The position numbers and the translations under genes were made by a program. From UBA1227 sp045629305 (GTDB lineage: Bacteria; Bacillota; Clostridia; Oscillospirales; Acutalibacteraceae): 48,048 nucleotides of DNA. Position 1 is the stretch's first letter; each line of letters starts with the position of its first letter. The notes under the pieces are model-generated. The model was not told where the DNA came from. It made no database searches and was given only the letters and a program-made list of their open reading frames with translations. Shown piece after piece: positions 33,363-41,878 of this stretch. Where the stretch lies: NCBI GenBank assembly GCA_045629305.1, contig JAZQQZ010000029.1:1-48048 (forward strand), written 5' to 3'.

Positions 33363-33695
33363 GTGGCAAATGCAAAGCCTAAGACTAAAGCAAAGCCAAA
33401 CGCAAGGCCAAAGACTAAAAGAAAATACAGTTTCATTCTTACCGTTGCAGTTATAGCCCTAATTGGATATTTCACAATTTCAATCGTTTCTCTTCAGCTT
33501 GAGAAGAATGAGAGACAGAAAGAGCTTGATAGGGTAAATCAATCTTACTCACAGAAGCTCTCTGAAAACGAGGAACTTGAAGCGACATTGACGTCTGGCG
33601 ACGATGCCGCTTATATAGAGCGCATAGCAAGAGACGTACTCGGCTATGTTTTACCAGGAGAGCGTGTCTTCTATGACATAACCTCAGGTAAATAA
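33363..33695 (+). CDS. divIC: DivIC/FtsB-family cell division protein
   Basis: About 110 residues. A basic Lys/Pro/Thr-rich cytoplasmic N-terminus (KPKTKAKPNARPKTKRK) is followed by one membrane helix (FILTVAVIALIGYFTISIV), a coiled coil (QLEKNERQKELDRVNQSYSQ), and the family tail YIERIARDVLGYVLPGE. DivIC/FtsB stabilises the division complex with FtsL at mid-cell. The start is uncertain: GTG 33363 has GGTGA at usable spacing, while ATG 33342 and TTG 33333 have no ribosome site. The KPK-type repeats at the front are slightly unusual. Confidence 0.85.
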   Translation: MANAKPKTKAKPNARPKTKRKYSFILTVAVIALIGYFTISIVSLQLEKNERQKELDRVNQSYSQKLSENEELEATLTSGDDAAYIERIARDVLGYVLPGERVFYDITSGK

Positions 33696-33721
33696 AATTA
33701 ATAGGGGGAACTTCCAAATAT

Positions 33722-34159
33722 ATGGCAATTGAGACCGGCACAATTGTAGAAGGTAAAGTTACTGGCCTTACAAAATTCGGAGCATTCGTAGACATTGGAG
33801 ACAACCAGACTGGTATGGTACATATTTCAGAGGTTGCGTCTACTTATGTCAACGACATCACGGAATTCGTCCAAGAGGGACAGGTTGTCAAAGTCAAAGT
33901 CCTCGGGGTTGACGAAAAGGGTAAAATCAGTCTTTCAATGAAGCAGGCTGACGCCCCAGAAAAACATGAGAAAAAACGTGAACGTTCTGCGCCTAATGTT
34001 TGGAACGGTCCTAAATCACAGCCAGAGCCTGAGAACATGTCTTTCGAAGACATGATGAGCAAGTGGAAATCATCTTCTGAAGAGAAGATGGCAGACCTCA
34101 AGCGTTCTACAGATACTAAACATTCTGGCTATGGAAAACGTGCAGGTGCACGCCGTTAA
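33722..34159 (+). CDS. S1 RNA-binding domain protein (YabR/general stress protein 13 type)
   Basis: A 145-residue protein. The S1 domain covers residues 1-75 (GTIVEGKVTGLTKFGAFVDI, MVHISEVAS, VKVKVLGVDEKGKISLSMKQ). A charged, disordered tail rich in Lys, Ser and Glu follows (to FEDMMSKWKSSSEEKMADLK). In B. subtilis the YabR gene sits directly after divIC, as here. It probably associates with ribosomes or mRNA. The terminator just after closes the divIC unit. Confidence 0.9.
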   Translation: MAIETGTIVEGKVTGLTKFGAFVDIGDNQTGMVHISEVASTYVNDITEFVQEGQVVKVKVLGVDEKGKISLSMKQADAPEKHEKKRERSAPNVWNGPKSQPEPENMSFEDMMSKWKSSSEEKMADLKRSTDTKHSGYGKRAGARR

Positions 34160-34168
34160 GCAAATTTT

Positions 34169-34203
34169 ATGCAGAGTGACAAGTTCACTCTGCATTTATT
34201 TTA
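34169..34203 (+). terminator. Intrinsic terminator after the S1 gene
   Basis: ATGCAGAGTGA, five-base loop, TCACTCTGCAT, then TTATTTT. An 11-bp perfect stem. Confidence 0.9.
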
Positions 34204-34213
34204 GGAAGATATT

Positions 34214-35056
34214 ATGAGAGATATTAAGACAAGTGAAATCAGTGAAGTAGTTGCAAAACTTTGCTGTTATGCCAATAAAATACTTCCAGCAGATTTATGC
34301 GATTCTATAAGGTGCGCTACAGAAAATGAAACTGACGCGCTCTCACGCGACATTATGTGTGACCTCATAAAGAATATAGAATCTGCTACAGAGAATGACA
34401 TTCCAGTCTGCCAGGACACGGGACTGGCAGTTGTATTCGTGGAGCTCGGCGTAGACGCCCATATAGTGGGCGGAACACTCGAGGACGCGATAAATGCGGG
34501 CGTGGCCCGCGGATATACGGACGGCTATCTCCGTAAGTCTATCGTTGCAGATCCTTTGAGAAGGATCAACACCGACGACAACACGCCGGCCGTAATTCAT
34601 ATTAAAACTACAACAGGGGACAAGATTAAGATTGATGTATGCCCTAAGGGATTCGGCTCAGAGAATATGAGTCAGCTCAAGATGATGACCCCAGCAGCAA
34701 CTAAAGATGACATCATTGATTTCGTTCTTAAAGTTGTAAAAGATGCAGGTTCCAATCCTTGTCCACCAATGGTTGTAGGAGTTGGAATCGGAGGTGACTT
34801 TGAGACTTCAGCACTTCTTGCAAAGAAGGCTCTCTGTCGCGAAGTATCAAAGAGAAACAGTGATGAACTCTATAGAGATCTCGAAGAAGAACTTCTTTCT
34901 AAAATCAATGAACTCGGAATCGGGCCACAGGGTTTCGGTGGCAAGACAACTGCTCTCGCAGTAAATGTTGAATTTGCACCTACCCACATTGCGGGATTAC
35001 CAGTCGCAGTAAATATTGGATGCCATGTTACAAGACATGCGACTGCTGAAATCTAA
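34214..35056 (+). CDS. Fumarate hydratase class I, alpha (N-terminal) subunit
   Basis: A 280-residue subunit of an iron-sulphur hydro-lyase (fumarase or L-tartrate dehydratase type). The three cluster ligands are visible: Cys66 in PVCQDTG, Cys183 in NPCPPMVVGVGIGG, and Cys270 in IGCHVTRHA. Further signatures are YLRKSIVADPL and GPQGFGGKTTALAV. The reaction is fumarate plus water to malate. In two-subunit enzymes a beta subunit gene normally follows; here an RNA methyltransferase does, so beta must be elsewhere or lost. AGGAAG lies upstream of the ATG. Fumarase is the likelier assignment; tartrate dehydratase cannot be excluded. Confidence 0.9.
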   Translation: MRDIKTSEISEVVAKLCCYANKILPADLCDSIRCATENETDALSRDIMCDLIKNIESATENDIPVCQDTGLAVVFVELGVDAHIVGGTLEDAINAGVARGYTDGYLRKSIVADPLRRINTDDNTPAVIHIKTTTGDKIKIDVCPKGFGSENMSQLKMMTPAATKDDIIDFVLKVVKDAGSNPCPPMVVGVGIGGDFETSALLAKKALCREVSKRNSDELYRDLEEELLSKINELGIGPQGFGGKTTALAVNVEFAPTHIAGLPVAVNIGCHVTRHATAEI

Positions 35057-35074
35057 AAGATAGGACTTAGAATA

Positions 35075-36193
35075 ATGAAGTACAACTATGTAGTCCCTTG
35101 TCTTATGGGACTTGAATCACTTATAGCCGACGAACTAAAAGAACTTGAGGCAGAGGATGTAAGATGCGAGAACGCCAGAGTATTCTTCTCTGGCGATGAG
35201 CATATTCTTGCACGTGCTAACATCTGCCTCCGCCACGCAGAGCGTGTCCAGATAGTCGTCGGCTCATTTATTGCAAAGAGTTTCGAAGAACTTTTCCAAG
35301 GCACGAAAGCCCTTCCTTGGGAGGAGTGGATTGGAAAAGACGACGAGTTCCCAATCAAAGGTGGTTACTCAAGAAATTCTCAGCTTTTCTCAATCTCTGA
35401 CTGCCAGTCAATTATAAAGAAAGCAGTAGTTGAGAGACTTAAAGAGAAATACAAATTACCTTGGTTCAATGAGACCGGTGCGAAATACGCAATCGAGTTT
35501 TCAATTATGAAAGATGAGGTAACCCTTACAATTGATACATCAGGCACAGGTCTTCACAAGAGAGGATATAGATTACAGGCAAATGAGGCGCCTATCAAAG
35601 AGACTTTGGCATCCTCACTTTGCACGCTTGCAAGGCTTCGCCCATATCACACTCTATACGACCCTATGTGCGGTTCTGGTACAATTCTAATAGAAGGTGC
35701 CATGAAAGCGCTCAACATCGCTCCAGGCCTTCACAGGACATTTACAGCGGAATCATTTGCAAATATTCCGAAAGATGTCTGGGCGGAGGAGAGGACACGC
35801 GCAATCGAGCTTCAGAACTTCGACTGCGAATTCCATGCTTACGGGTCAGACATAGACCCGAAAGCGATTGAGGTCGCACGCGAGAACGCCCGACGCGCCG
35901 GTGTAGATAAACGCATCGATTTTGAAGTTCTCGACCTTAAAGATTGGGAGCCGAAGACGGAAAAAGGTACAGTTATCTGTAACCCGCCTTATGGTGAAAG
36001 ACTTCTCGACATAAACGAGGCGAATGACATTTATCGTCTCATGGGAGAGAAGTTTAAACCCCAGCGTGGCTGGGCATATTACGCAATCAGTCCATCGGAA
36101 GATTTCGAAAAATATTTCGGCAAAAAAGCCGATAAGCGTAGAAAACTTTATAATGGTATGATAAAATGTCAAGTGTATATGTATTTTAAATAG
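35075..36193 (+). CDS. THUMP-domain class I RNA methyltransferase (RlmL/YpsC-like)
   Basis: A 372-residue methyltransferase. The N-terminal THUMP domain (about 1-155) contains CLMGLESLIADELKELEA. The Rossmann-fold MTase has LYDPMCGSGTILIEGAMKAL, YGSDIDPKAIEVARENARRA and the catalytic VICNPPYGERL, typical of guanine-N2 methylation as in RlmL/K. 23S rRNA is the likely target. The start lacks a strong ribosome site (TAGGACTTAG). It follows the fumarase alpha gene by 18 bases and precedes a lipid kinase gene by 11, so the three are probably co-transcribed. Confidence 0.9.
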   Translation: MKYNYVVPCLMGLESLIADELKELEAEDVRCENARVFFSGDEHILARANICLRHAERVQIVVGSFIAKSFEELFQGTKALPWEEWIGKDDEFPIKGGYSRNSQLFSISDCQSIIKKAVVERLKEKYKLPWFNETGAKYAIEFSIMKDEVTLTIDTSGTGLHKRGYRLQANEAPIKETLASSLCTLARLRPYHTLYDPMCGSGTILIEGAMKALNIAPGLHRTFTAESFANIPKDVWAEERTRAIELQNFDCEFHAYGSDIDPKAIEVARENARRAGVDKRIDFEVLDLKDWEPKTEKGTVICNPPYGERLLDINEANDIYRLMGEKFKPQRGWAYYAISPSEDFEKYFGKKADKRRKLYNGMIKCQVYMYFK

Positions 36194-36204
36194 GAGGCAG
36201 TTCT

Positions 36205-37203
36205 ATGAAGCATTATTTTATTGTTAACCCTACAGCTGGACAGGGTCTCAGATCCAATTTCGTTTCAGAAGAAATCGAGCCAGTTTGCAAATCAAAGGGT
36301 ATTGATTATGAAATTTATTTCACTAAAGCACCTGGCGACGGCTTACGTTTCGTAAAAGAGACCGCTGCAAAGGGCGACCCATGTCGTTTCTATGCTTGCG
36401 GCGGTGACGGAACTCTTTACGAAGTAGTAAACGGCGCTTACGGTTTTAAGAATGCTGAAATCGCTGTTGTACCTCTTGGTTCTGGTAACGACTGGACACG
36501 TCTTTTCGGCGACCTCGATATCTATTTCGATATCGCTGGCCAGATCGACGGTACACCAATCGAAATCGACTGCATCAAAGCAGGTGACGAGATTGCTATC
36601 AGCCAGGCATCAATGGGCTTCGACGCTGACGCTTGCGCAATTCAGGCTCAGATGAAGAAACTCCCTGGTATCGCTGGACATCTCTCATACAAGCTCGGCG
36701 GTTTCTATTGCATGTTCTCTAAGGTTAAGAACTACTACGATATTGACATCGACGGTCAGAAGATCGAAGGTCCATTCGTATTCGCAGTAGGTTGTAACTC
36801 ACGTTGGTACGGCTCAGGCATCAAAGTTGCTCCATACGCAATGCCAGATGATGGCGCTCTTGACTTCGTTCTTATGAAGAAAAAGATGCCTTGGATCATT
36901 ATGTTCTTCGTAATGCTCCTTGACTGGCAGAACAACGACGATACTCATACACACTACAAATATTGTGAGTACATCCGTGGTAAGAAGATGACAATCCACG
37001 ATCAGAAAGAGCGTAATCACTATACAAATATCGATGGTGAGTGCCATAAGACAAACGATCTCGTAATCGAACTCGCACCAGAGAAACTCACATTCGTAGT
37101 ACCAAAGCAGTCAACATACTTCGCTGACAAAGAGAGCGGTAAACTCTCAAACGAGATTAAGATTGATGAGAAGAAGTACATCTTCCGCAGAGGTCTTATC
37201 TAA
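36205..37203 (+). CDS. Diacylglycerol/lipid kinase family protein
   Basis: A 332-residue kinase of the DAGK catalytic fold. Motifs: IVNPTAGQGLRSNFVSEE, CGGDGTLYEVVNGAYG and VPLGSGNDWTRLFG. It phosphorylates diacylglycerol or a related lipid at the membrane and recycles phospholipid turnover products. GGAGGC precedes the ATG. A GC-rich hairpin terminator follows, and radA begins right after. Codon use is highly biased to GAC, GCT and CTC. Family is certain, substrate less so. Confidence 0.92.
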   Translation: MKHYFIVNPTAGQGLRSNFVSEEIEPVCKSKGIDYEIYFTKAPGDGLRFVKETAAKGDPCRFYACGGDGTLYEVVNGAYGFKNAEIAVVPLGSGNDWTRLFGDLDIYFDIAGQIDGTPIEIDCIKAGDEIAISQASMGFDADACAIQAQMKKLPGIAGHLSYKLGGFYCMFSKVKNYYDIDIDGQKIEGPFVFAVGCNSRWYGSGIKVAPYAMPDDGALDFVLMKKKMPWIIMFFVMLLDWQNNDDTHTHYKYCEYIRGKKMTIHDQKERNHYTNIDGECHKTNDLVIELAPEKLTFVVPKQSTYFADKESGKLSNEIKIDEKKYIFRRGLI

Positions 37204-37214
37204 GTTAAATGAAG

Positions 37215-37246
37215 AAGCGGCGCAGGATTACCCAGCGCCGCTTTTT
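37215..37246 (+). terminator. Terminator between the lipid kinase and radA
   Basis: AAGCGGCGC and GCGCCGCTT around an 11-base loop, ending TTTTT. The radA ribosome site (GAGGTG) starts immediately after. Confidence 0.88.
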
Positions 37247-37256
37247 GAGGTGTAAT

Positions 37257-38630
37257 ATGGCAGGAAAGATTAAGTCATTATATGTCTGTAACTCTTGCGG
37301 ATATGAGAATTCAAAGTGGTACGGCAGATGCCCACAATGTGGTGAGTGGGATACATTGGAGGAGAGAATCATCTCCGACGAGCCGGCATCAATTGCGAAA
37401 CTCAAATCCGGTACAAGCAAGAGGGGAACTGTAAAACAAATCAAAGATATAGAGGCAGATGGGGAGCATCGATATCAGACAGGCGTCAAGGAATTCGACC
37501 GCGTACTTGGTGGTGGAATAGTAAAGGGTTCGCTTGTTTTACTTTCTGGTGATCCTGGAATCGGTAAATCAACAATCCTGCTACAAGTATGCCAGCACCT
37601 TGGCAAGACACTTAAAATTTTATATGTCTCAGGCGAGGAATCCGCCCATCAGATCAAGCTTCGCGCAGATCGACTCGGCGTAGATTCTGATAACCTTTAT
37701 GTTATGGCTGAGACAGATGTTGAAGTTATATGCGAGCATCTCAAAGAGGAGAAGCCTGATCTTGTAATCATAGACTCTATCCAGACAGTTATGCTCACAG
37801 AACTCTCAAGTTCATGCGGCAGTCTCACTCAAGTTCGTGAGTCCACGAACTTCATTATGAGAAATGCCAAGGACCAAAATATCCCTGTAATAATCGTTGG
37901 CCACGTAAATAAGGACGGCAATATTGCAGGTCCTAAGGTCCTCGAGCACATCGTAGATGCAGTGCTCTATATTGAAGGCGAGAGGAACTTCTCATACAGA
38001 ATTCTTCGAGCAGTAAAGAACAGATTCGGTTCCACCAATGAAATTGGTGTCTTTGAGATGCTCGATGACGGTCTTCATGAAGTTGAGAATCCATCTATGA
38101 TGATGCTCTCAGGAAGACCTAAGAATTCATCAGGTTCATGCGTCGCATGCACGATGGAGGGCTCGAGACCTATCCTCGCAGAGGTACAGGGTCTCGTCAC
38201 CGCAACTACATTCGGCAATCCGCGCCGCATGGCCAATGGTTTCGATTACAATAGACTATCCATGATACTCGCAGTGCTTGAAAAGCGCTGTGGATACTTC
38301 TTCGGCAACATGGATGTCTATCTCAATGTCGTAGGAGGACTGAAGCTCCTTGAGCCTGCAGCAGACCTCTCCGTGGCGCTTTCTCTCGTATCCAGTCTCA
38401 AGGATGCTGTCGTACGCGACGACGTCCTCGCATTCGGTGAGATAGGCCTTGCCGGAGAAGTGCGCTCAGTCAGCCACTGCGAGCAGAGAATTAAAGAGGC
38501 AGCACGCCTCGGTTTCACCAAAGTAATTATTCCAAAGGACAATCTAAAAGGTCTCTCGAAATCACTCGAGAAGGAGATAGAGATTGTCGGAGTAAAATAT
38601 CTAAGTCAGGCATTCGAAGAGATTATATGA
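37257..38630 (+). CDS. radA: DNA repair protein RadA (Sms)
   Basis: A 457-residue recombination helicase. A zinc finger with Cys11, Cys14, Cys25 and Cys28 leads into the RecA-like core, with Walker A GDPGIGKST at residues 98-106. The RadA motif KNRFG begins at residue 254, and the Lon-like C-terminal domain follows (GLAGEVRSVSHCEQRIKEAA). RadA extends branch migration during recombination. A longer frame from 37209 runs through the terminator hairpin; ATG 37257 is right. It overlaps the next gene by four bases. Confidence 0.97.
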   Translation: MAGKIKSLYVCNSCGYENSKWYGRCPQCGEWDTLEERIISDEPASIAKLKSGTSKRGTVKQIKDIEADGEHRYQTGVKEFDRVLGGGIVKGSLVLLSGDPGIGKSTILLQVCQHLGKTLKILYVSGEESAHQIKLRADRLGVDSDNLYVMAETDVEVICEHLKEEKPDLVIIDSIQTVMLTELSSSCGSLTQVRESTNFIMRNAKDQNIPVIIVGHVNKDGNIAGPKVLEHIVDAVLYIEGERNFSYRILRAVKNRFGSTNEIGVFEMLDDGLHEVENPSMMMLSGRPKNSSGSCVACTMEGSRPILAEVQGLVTATTFGNPRRMANGFDYNRLSMILAVLEKRCGYFFGNMDVYLNVVGGLKLLEPAADLSVALSLVSSLKDAVVRDDVLAFGEIGLAGEVRSVSHCEQRIKEAARLGFTKVIIPKDNLKGLSKSLEKEIEIVGVKYLSQAFEEII

Positions 38631-39325
38631 AAGACAAATTGAAGGAAAAGAAGATATTCTATACAGAGTACGCCTATTTCTTTAGCGTGCTCTTTATGGC
38701 TATGTCTATTGCCTTCATGAAAGCCTCCGGCTTCGGAGTATCGCTTGCATCTGCACCTGCTCTCGTATTCTACGAGAAGGTGTCTTTAACTCAGCCAATT
38801 TCCTACGGAATGGCTGAATATACAATGCAAGCGATAATACTTGTAACACTTATTCTATTTACTCAGAAGTACAACAGGTCATACGCTTTCTCATTCGCAT
38901 CAACAATCATATTTGCATTTGTAATTGATGCTCTATCCAATCTTCTTGAGCTTCTTCCACTCGATATTCTATGGGTTAGAATAATAATGATAATTCCTGC
39001 GATTATTCTCGGACCTATAGGTTCTGCGCTTATGTCACATTCATATATAAGCCCTATAGTTTACGAGTTCTACGAGAAGGAGATTTGCAAGCGATTTGAT
39101 TTGCAGCCTGTTGTAGCTCACTGGGTTTACGCAATCATAAGTGGTATTTTCGCAATCGCAATTTCATTTCATTTCTTCGGTGCGTGGACATTTGTCGGTG
39201 TAAATATCGGCACAATTCTCTATACGCTTTCCAATATTCTTCTTTATAGACCAGTAGATAAATTCATTGAAAAGCACTTCAAATTTAGAGATAAATACAA
39301 GATGCTCAAGAGACATTTCCAATAA
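38627..39325 (+). CDS. YczE/YitT-like integral membrane protein
   Basis: A 232-residue membrane protein with five or six helices, among them YAYFFSVLFMAMSIAFMKAS, the IIFAFVIDALSNLLELL stretch and VRIIMIIPAIILGPIGSALM. The family (YczE/DUF6198) is of unknown function; one Bacillus relative affects lipopeptide production. The ATG overlaps the radA stop by four bases, so it is co-expressed with radA. No ligand-binding motif is evident. Confidence 0.8.
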   Translation: MKDKLKEKKIFYTEYAYFFSVLFMAMSIAFMKASGFGVSLASAPALVFYEKVSLTQPISYGMAEYTMQAIILVTLILFTQKYNRSYAFSFASTIIFAFVIDALSNLLELLPLDILWVRIIMIIPAIILGPIGSALMSHSYISPIVYEFYEKEICKRFDLQPVVAHWVYAIISGIFAIAISFHFFGAWTFVGVNIGTILYTLSNILLYRPVDKFIEKHFKFRDKYKMLKRHFQ

Positions 39326-39331
39326 TTCCAA

Positions 39332-39364
39332 TTGTGCATTCTGTCTTTAAAGCATTGATATAAT
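39332..39364 (+). promoter_or_regulatory. TATAAT element before the PC4-like gene
   Basis: A perfect TATAAT at 39359-39364 in a 116-base AT-rich gap. The upstream TTGTGC (39332-39337) has a long 21-base spacer, so only the -10 is convincing. Confidence 0.4.
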
Positions 39365-39441
39365 TTGGAAGAAATGCGACTTGTTTATTATATTATTATA
39401 TATATAATATAAGTACATTAATAAAAATGGAGGAAATAAAC

Positions 39442-39660
39442 ATGCCAGAATTCAAGTATGAAATCGTAGAAGAGATCGGCGTATTCTCAGAGAACAACAA
39501 GGGTTGGACTCGTGAAGTTAACCGTATTTCATGGAACGGCGGCGCTCCAAAGTATGACATCCGTGACTGGGCTCCAGATCATGAGAAGATGGGTAAGGGT
39601 ATTACTCTTTCTGATGACGAGCTTGAAGGTCTCAAGGAAATCCTCGCTAAGATTAAGTAA
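39442..39660 (+). CDS. Small PC4-like (YdbC family) DNA-binding protein
   Basis: A 72-residue protein beginning MPEFKYEIVEEIGVFSEN. The pattern WTREVNRISWNGGAPKYDIR, then WAPDHEKMGKGITLSDDELE, matches the YdbC family, related to the C-terminal single-strand DNA-binding domain of the transcription coactivator PC4. ATG 39442 has GGAGG at proper spacing; an earlier ATG at 39427 overlaps that site. It is a monocistronic unit. Good codon bias suggests high expression. A structural DNA-binding or regulatory role is likely. Confidence 0.8.
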   Translation: MPEFKYEIVEEIGVFSENNKGWTREVNRISWNGGAPKYDIRDWAPDHEKMGKGITLSDDELEGLKEILAKIK

Positions 39661-39685
39661 TTAATCTAAAGCTTATATTTTTAAT

Positions 39686-39719
39686 TTAACTCTATACCTT
39701 GATTTAGGTATAGGGTTAA
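39686..39719. terminator. Hairpin between the PC4-like and cupin genes
   Basis: TTAACTCTATACCT, loop TGATTT, AGGTATAGGGTTAA: a 14-bp stem with one T-G pair. The T-run is poor, so it may act partly as a terminator or as a regulatory element before the AT-rich cupin promoter. Confidence 0.6.
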
Positions 39720-39772
39720 AGTTGTTATTAATTATATATAATATATTACTATTATATATAGGAGGCGGAGTT

Positions 39773-40105
39773 ATGAAGCTTGCATTTGATTCAATGGAGG
39801 ATACCATTCTCCATGAGTTCAACGGTGGTAATGGTGATATAATTGCCAAGATGTACACAGATGGTTCTAACAGACTTATGCGTGCAACACTCGATATCGG
39901 TTGCTCAATTGGTGAGCATACTCACAGTACCAACTGTGAATCTATATATGTTTTACAGGGTGCAGTAAAAGTTACAATTGACGGGGAAGAGGAAATCATC
40001 AAAGCAGGTGAGGTCCACTTCTGCAAGAAGGGTAGCACTCATAAGATAGAACAATATGGTGACGAGAAGACAATCATGTTCTGCTCAGTTCCAGCGGTAG
40101 GTTAA
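39773..40105 (+). CDS. Cupin-domain small protein
   Basis: A 110-residue cupin. Metal-type residues occur in SIGEHTHSTNCESIYVLQG and the second barrel motif GEVHFCKKGSTHKIEQYG. The function is open: cupins of this size bind small ligands or metals. ATG 39773 follows GGAGG; an earlier in-frame start at 39722 is not supported. It lies a single base before the Nudix gene and so is co-expressed with it. Confidence 0.85.
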   Translation: MKLAFDSMEDTILHEFNGGNGDIIAKMYTDGSNRLMRATLDIGCSIGEHTHSTNCESIYVLQGAVKVTIDGEEEIIKAGEVHFCKKGSTHKIEQYGDEKTIMFCSVPAVG

Positions 40106-40106
40106 T

Positions 40107-40661
40107 ATGGACAACGAGAAAGATTTAAGAGAAGAGTTCGTATCGTCAGAGGAAATCTATGACGGAAAAATTCTTCACGTATTTAAAGATACAGTAAAGT
40201 TACCAAATGGTGATCTCGCAATACGCGAAGTTATTCGCCACGTCGGCGCAGTCTGCATGGTACCTATCACAGACGACAACGAAGTTATCGTCGAAAGACA
40301 GTATAGATACCCACCAGACATGGTAGTAACAGAGATACCTGCAGGCAAGCTCGACTCACAAGACGAGGATCGCCTCGAGGCGGCGAAGCGAGAACTTCGC
40401 GAGGAGACAGGTATAACCGCTGATAAGTGGACCAATATGGGTGACTTTTACTCAGCTATCGCTTACTCAGATGAGAGAATAACCATGTATCTCGCTCAGG
40501 GGCTCCATTACGGCGCTCAAGAGCTCGATGACGATGAATTCCTACATATCGAGAAAATCCCGCTTATGGACCTCGTAGACGACGTTATGAGCGGCCGTAT
40601 AACAGACTCCAAGACACAGGCAGCAATTTTAAAAGCAGCAAGGATAATTTATGCTAAATAA
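40107..40661 (+). CDS. Nudix hydrolase (ADP-ribose pyrophosphatase type)
   Basis: A 184-residue enzyme. The Nudix box reads GKLDSQDEDRL-EAAKRELREETGI; one extra residue sits between the first Gly and Glu, but RExxEExG is intact. GYxxHxxP-like QYRYPPDMVVTEIPAG upstream is typical of ADP-ribose pyrophosphatases. It probably cleaves ADP-ribose or similar nucleotide sugars. It starts one base after the cupin stop, and its last 11 bases overlap the phosphatase gene. Confidence 0.92.
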   Translation: MDNEKDLREEFVSSEEIYDGKILHVFKDTVKLPNGDLAIREVIRHVGAVCMVPITDDNEVIVERQYRYPPDMVVTEIPAGKLDSQDEDRLEAAKRELREETGITADKWTNMGDFYSAIAYSDERITMYLAQGLHYGAQELDDDEFLHIEKIPLMDLVDDVMSGRITDSKTQAAILKAARIIYAK

Positions 40662-41364
40662 TTTCAGAAACGTAAGTGGCACAGACAAGATATGGAGAAG
40701 TGCCACTATCTACAACAAGAGCTTAACAGATGAAGAGAAGGCCATGCTTGACAGCTTAGGCCTTGATCACATTTTCGACCTTCGTTGTAGAATGGAGGCT
40801 TTCGAAAAGCCTGATTATGTTCCAGAAGGTACTGAGTACACAAGACTCAATACTATAAATGCTCAGAAATATAGATATGTACTGACAGACCTTCGTTCAC
40901 GTATTCTCGCGGGTCACATGGTTGGAAGATTCGAATACAAGCTTAAGAAGAATAAGATTGATTCATATCCAGCCATAGCTTTTTCACCAGTGTGGGAAGA
41001 AGTTTTCAATGCGATGGATAGGGGAGAGAAATTTCTCTTCCACTGCACAGAAGGGAAGGATAGGACAGGCTTCTGTGCCTGCATTATAGAGCACTGTCTC
41101 GGAATCAGTGATGACGAGATCATGGAAAACTATATGAAATCCAATGAGCTCAGACCACCGAAGAACAGACAGAAACTTCGCAAAATAGGATTTGCTCAGC
41201 AGCTAATAGACGATATTAAATATGCGGAGAGTACACACGAGGAGCTTCTTTTACATGCTCTCGATGCAGTAAATGAAGAATATGGTTCACTCGACAATAT
41301 GCTCAAAGAAAAGTTCAACGTAACTGAGGAGCGTAAAGAGAACTGGAAGAAACTCTATGAATAA
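40651..41364 (+). CDS. Tyrosine/serine protein phosphatase (PTP-like)
   Basis: A 237-residue phosphatase of the Y_phosphatase3 type. The P-loop HCTEGKDRTG has Cys132 and Arg138, with His131 in front. The N-terminal part NVSGTDKIWRSATIYNKSLT and HIFDLRCRMEAFEKP match the family. Likely a dual-specificity or phosphoinositide-type phosphatase. The last 8 bases overlap the nuclease gene. It belongs to an operon-like run of small enzymes (cupin, Nudix, phosphatase, nuclease, DUF1653). Confidence 0.9.
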   Translation: MLNNFRNVSGTDKIWRSATIYNKSLTDEEKAMLDSLGLDHIFDLRCRMEAFEKPDYVPEGTEYTRLNTINAQKYRYVLTDLRSRILAGHMVGRFEYKLKKNKIDSYPAIAFSPVWEEVFNAMDRGEKFLFHCTEGKDRTGFCACIIEHCLGISDDEIMENYMKSNELRPPKNRQKLRKIGFAQQLIDDIKYAESTHEELLLHALDAVNEEYGSLDNMLKEKFNVTEERKENWKKLYE

Positions 41365-41878
41365 GAAAAAGAAACAATCATTTATCTATTCACTTGTAAT
41401 TATCATTTTATTGGGGTCCTATTTCATGTTTTTCGATAATAAAGAGACCACGCCGACAACACTCTACGGACCATATGAGGTTCAGGATGTTGTAGACGGT
41501 GATACAATTCATATAGACCTTGACGGTACAAGGACCAAGGTCCGTTTCCTCGGTGTTGATACTCCTGAGAGCGTAGCTCCTGAGGAGAATCGCAACACAG
41601 AGGAAGGCAATATAGCATCGGAATATACTAAAAAGCTGCTTCCAAGGGGCTCATTTGTATATCTCGAATACGACAATAATAAATATGATAAATACGATAG
41701 ACTTCTTGCATACGTATATCTCGACGACAAAGAGACAATGATTGAACGTCTGCTATTACAGGACGGCATGGCTGAGGTCTACAACGATCCAGATAACCAG
41801 CGCTATACAGATGAATTCTATAAAATAAATAGACAGGCACAGAAAGAGGGTAAAGGCTTCTATGGTAGCTCCAGGTAA
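41357..41878 (+). CDS. Staphylococcal-nuclease-like thermonuclease, membrane-anchored or secreted
   Basis: A 173-residue protein. A basic start (MNKKKKQS) and one hydrophobic helix (FIYSLVIIILLGSYFMFF) form a signal anchor. The SNase domain follows: DVVDGDTIHIDLDG, VRFLGVDTPES and YDKYDRLLAYVYL, holding the Asp/Glu/Arg catalytic set. It is expected to cut DNA or RNA outside the cell in a Ca2+-dependent way. Overlaps on both sides place it in the same run as the phosphatase and the DUF1653 gene. Confidence 0.92.
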   Translation: MNKKKKQSFIYSLVIIILLGSYFMFFDNKETTPTTLYGPYEVQDVVDGDTIHIDLDGTRTKVRFLGVDTPESVAPEENRNTEEGNIASEYTKKLLPRGSFVYLEYDNNKYDKYDRLLAYVYLDDKETMIERLLLQDGMAEVYNDPDNQRYTDEFYKINRQAQKEGKGFYGSSR

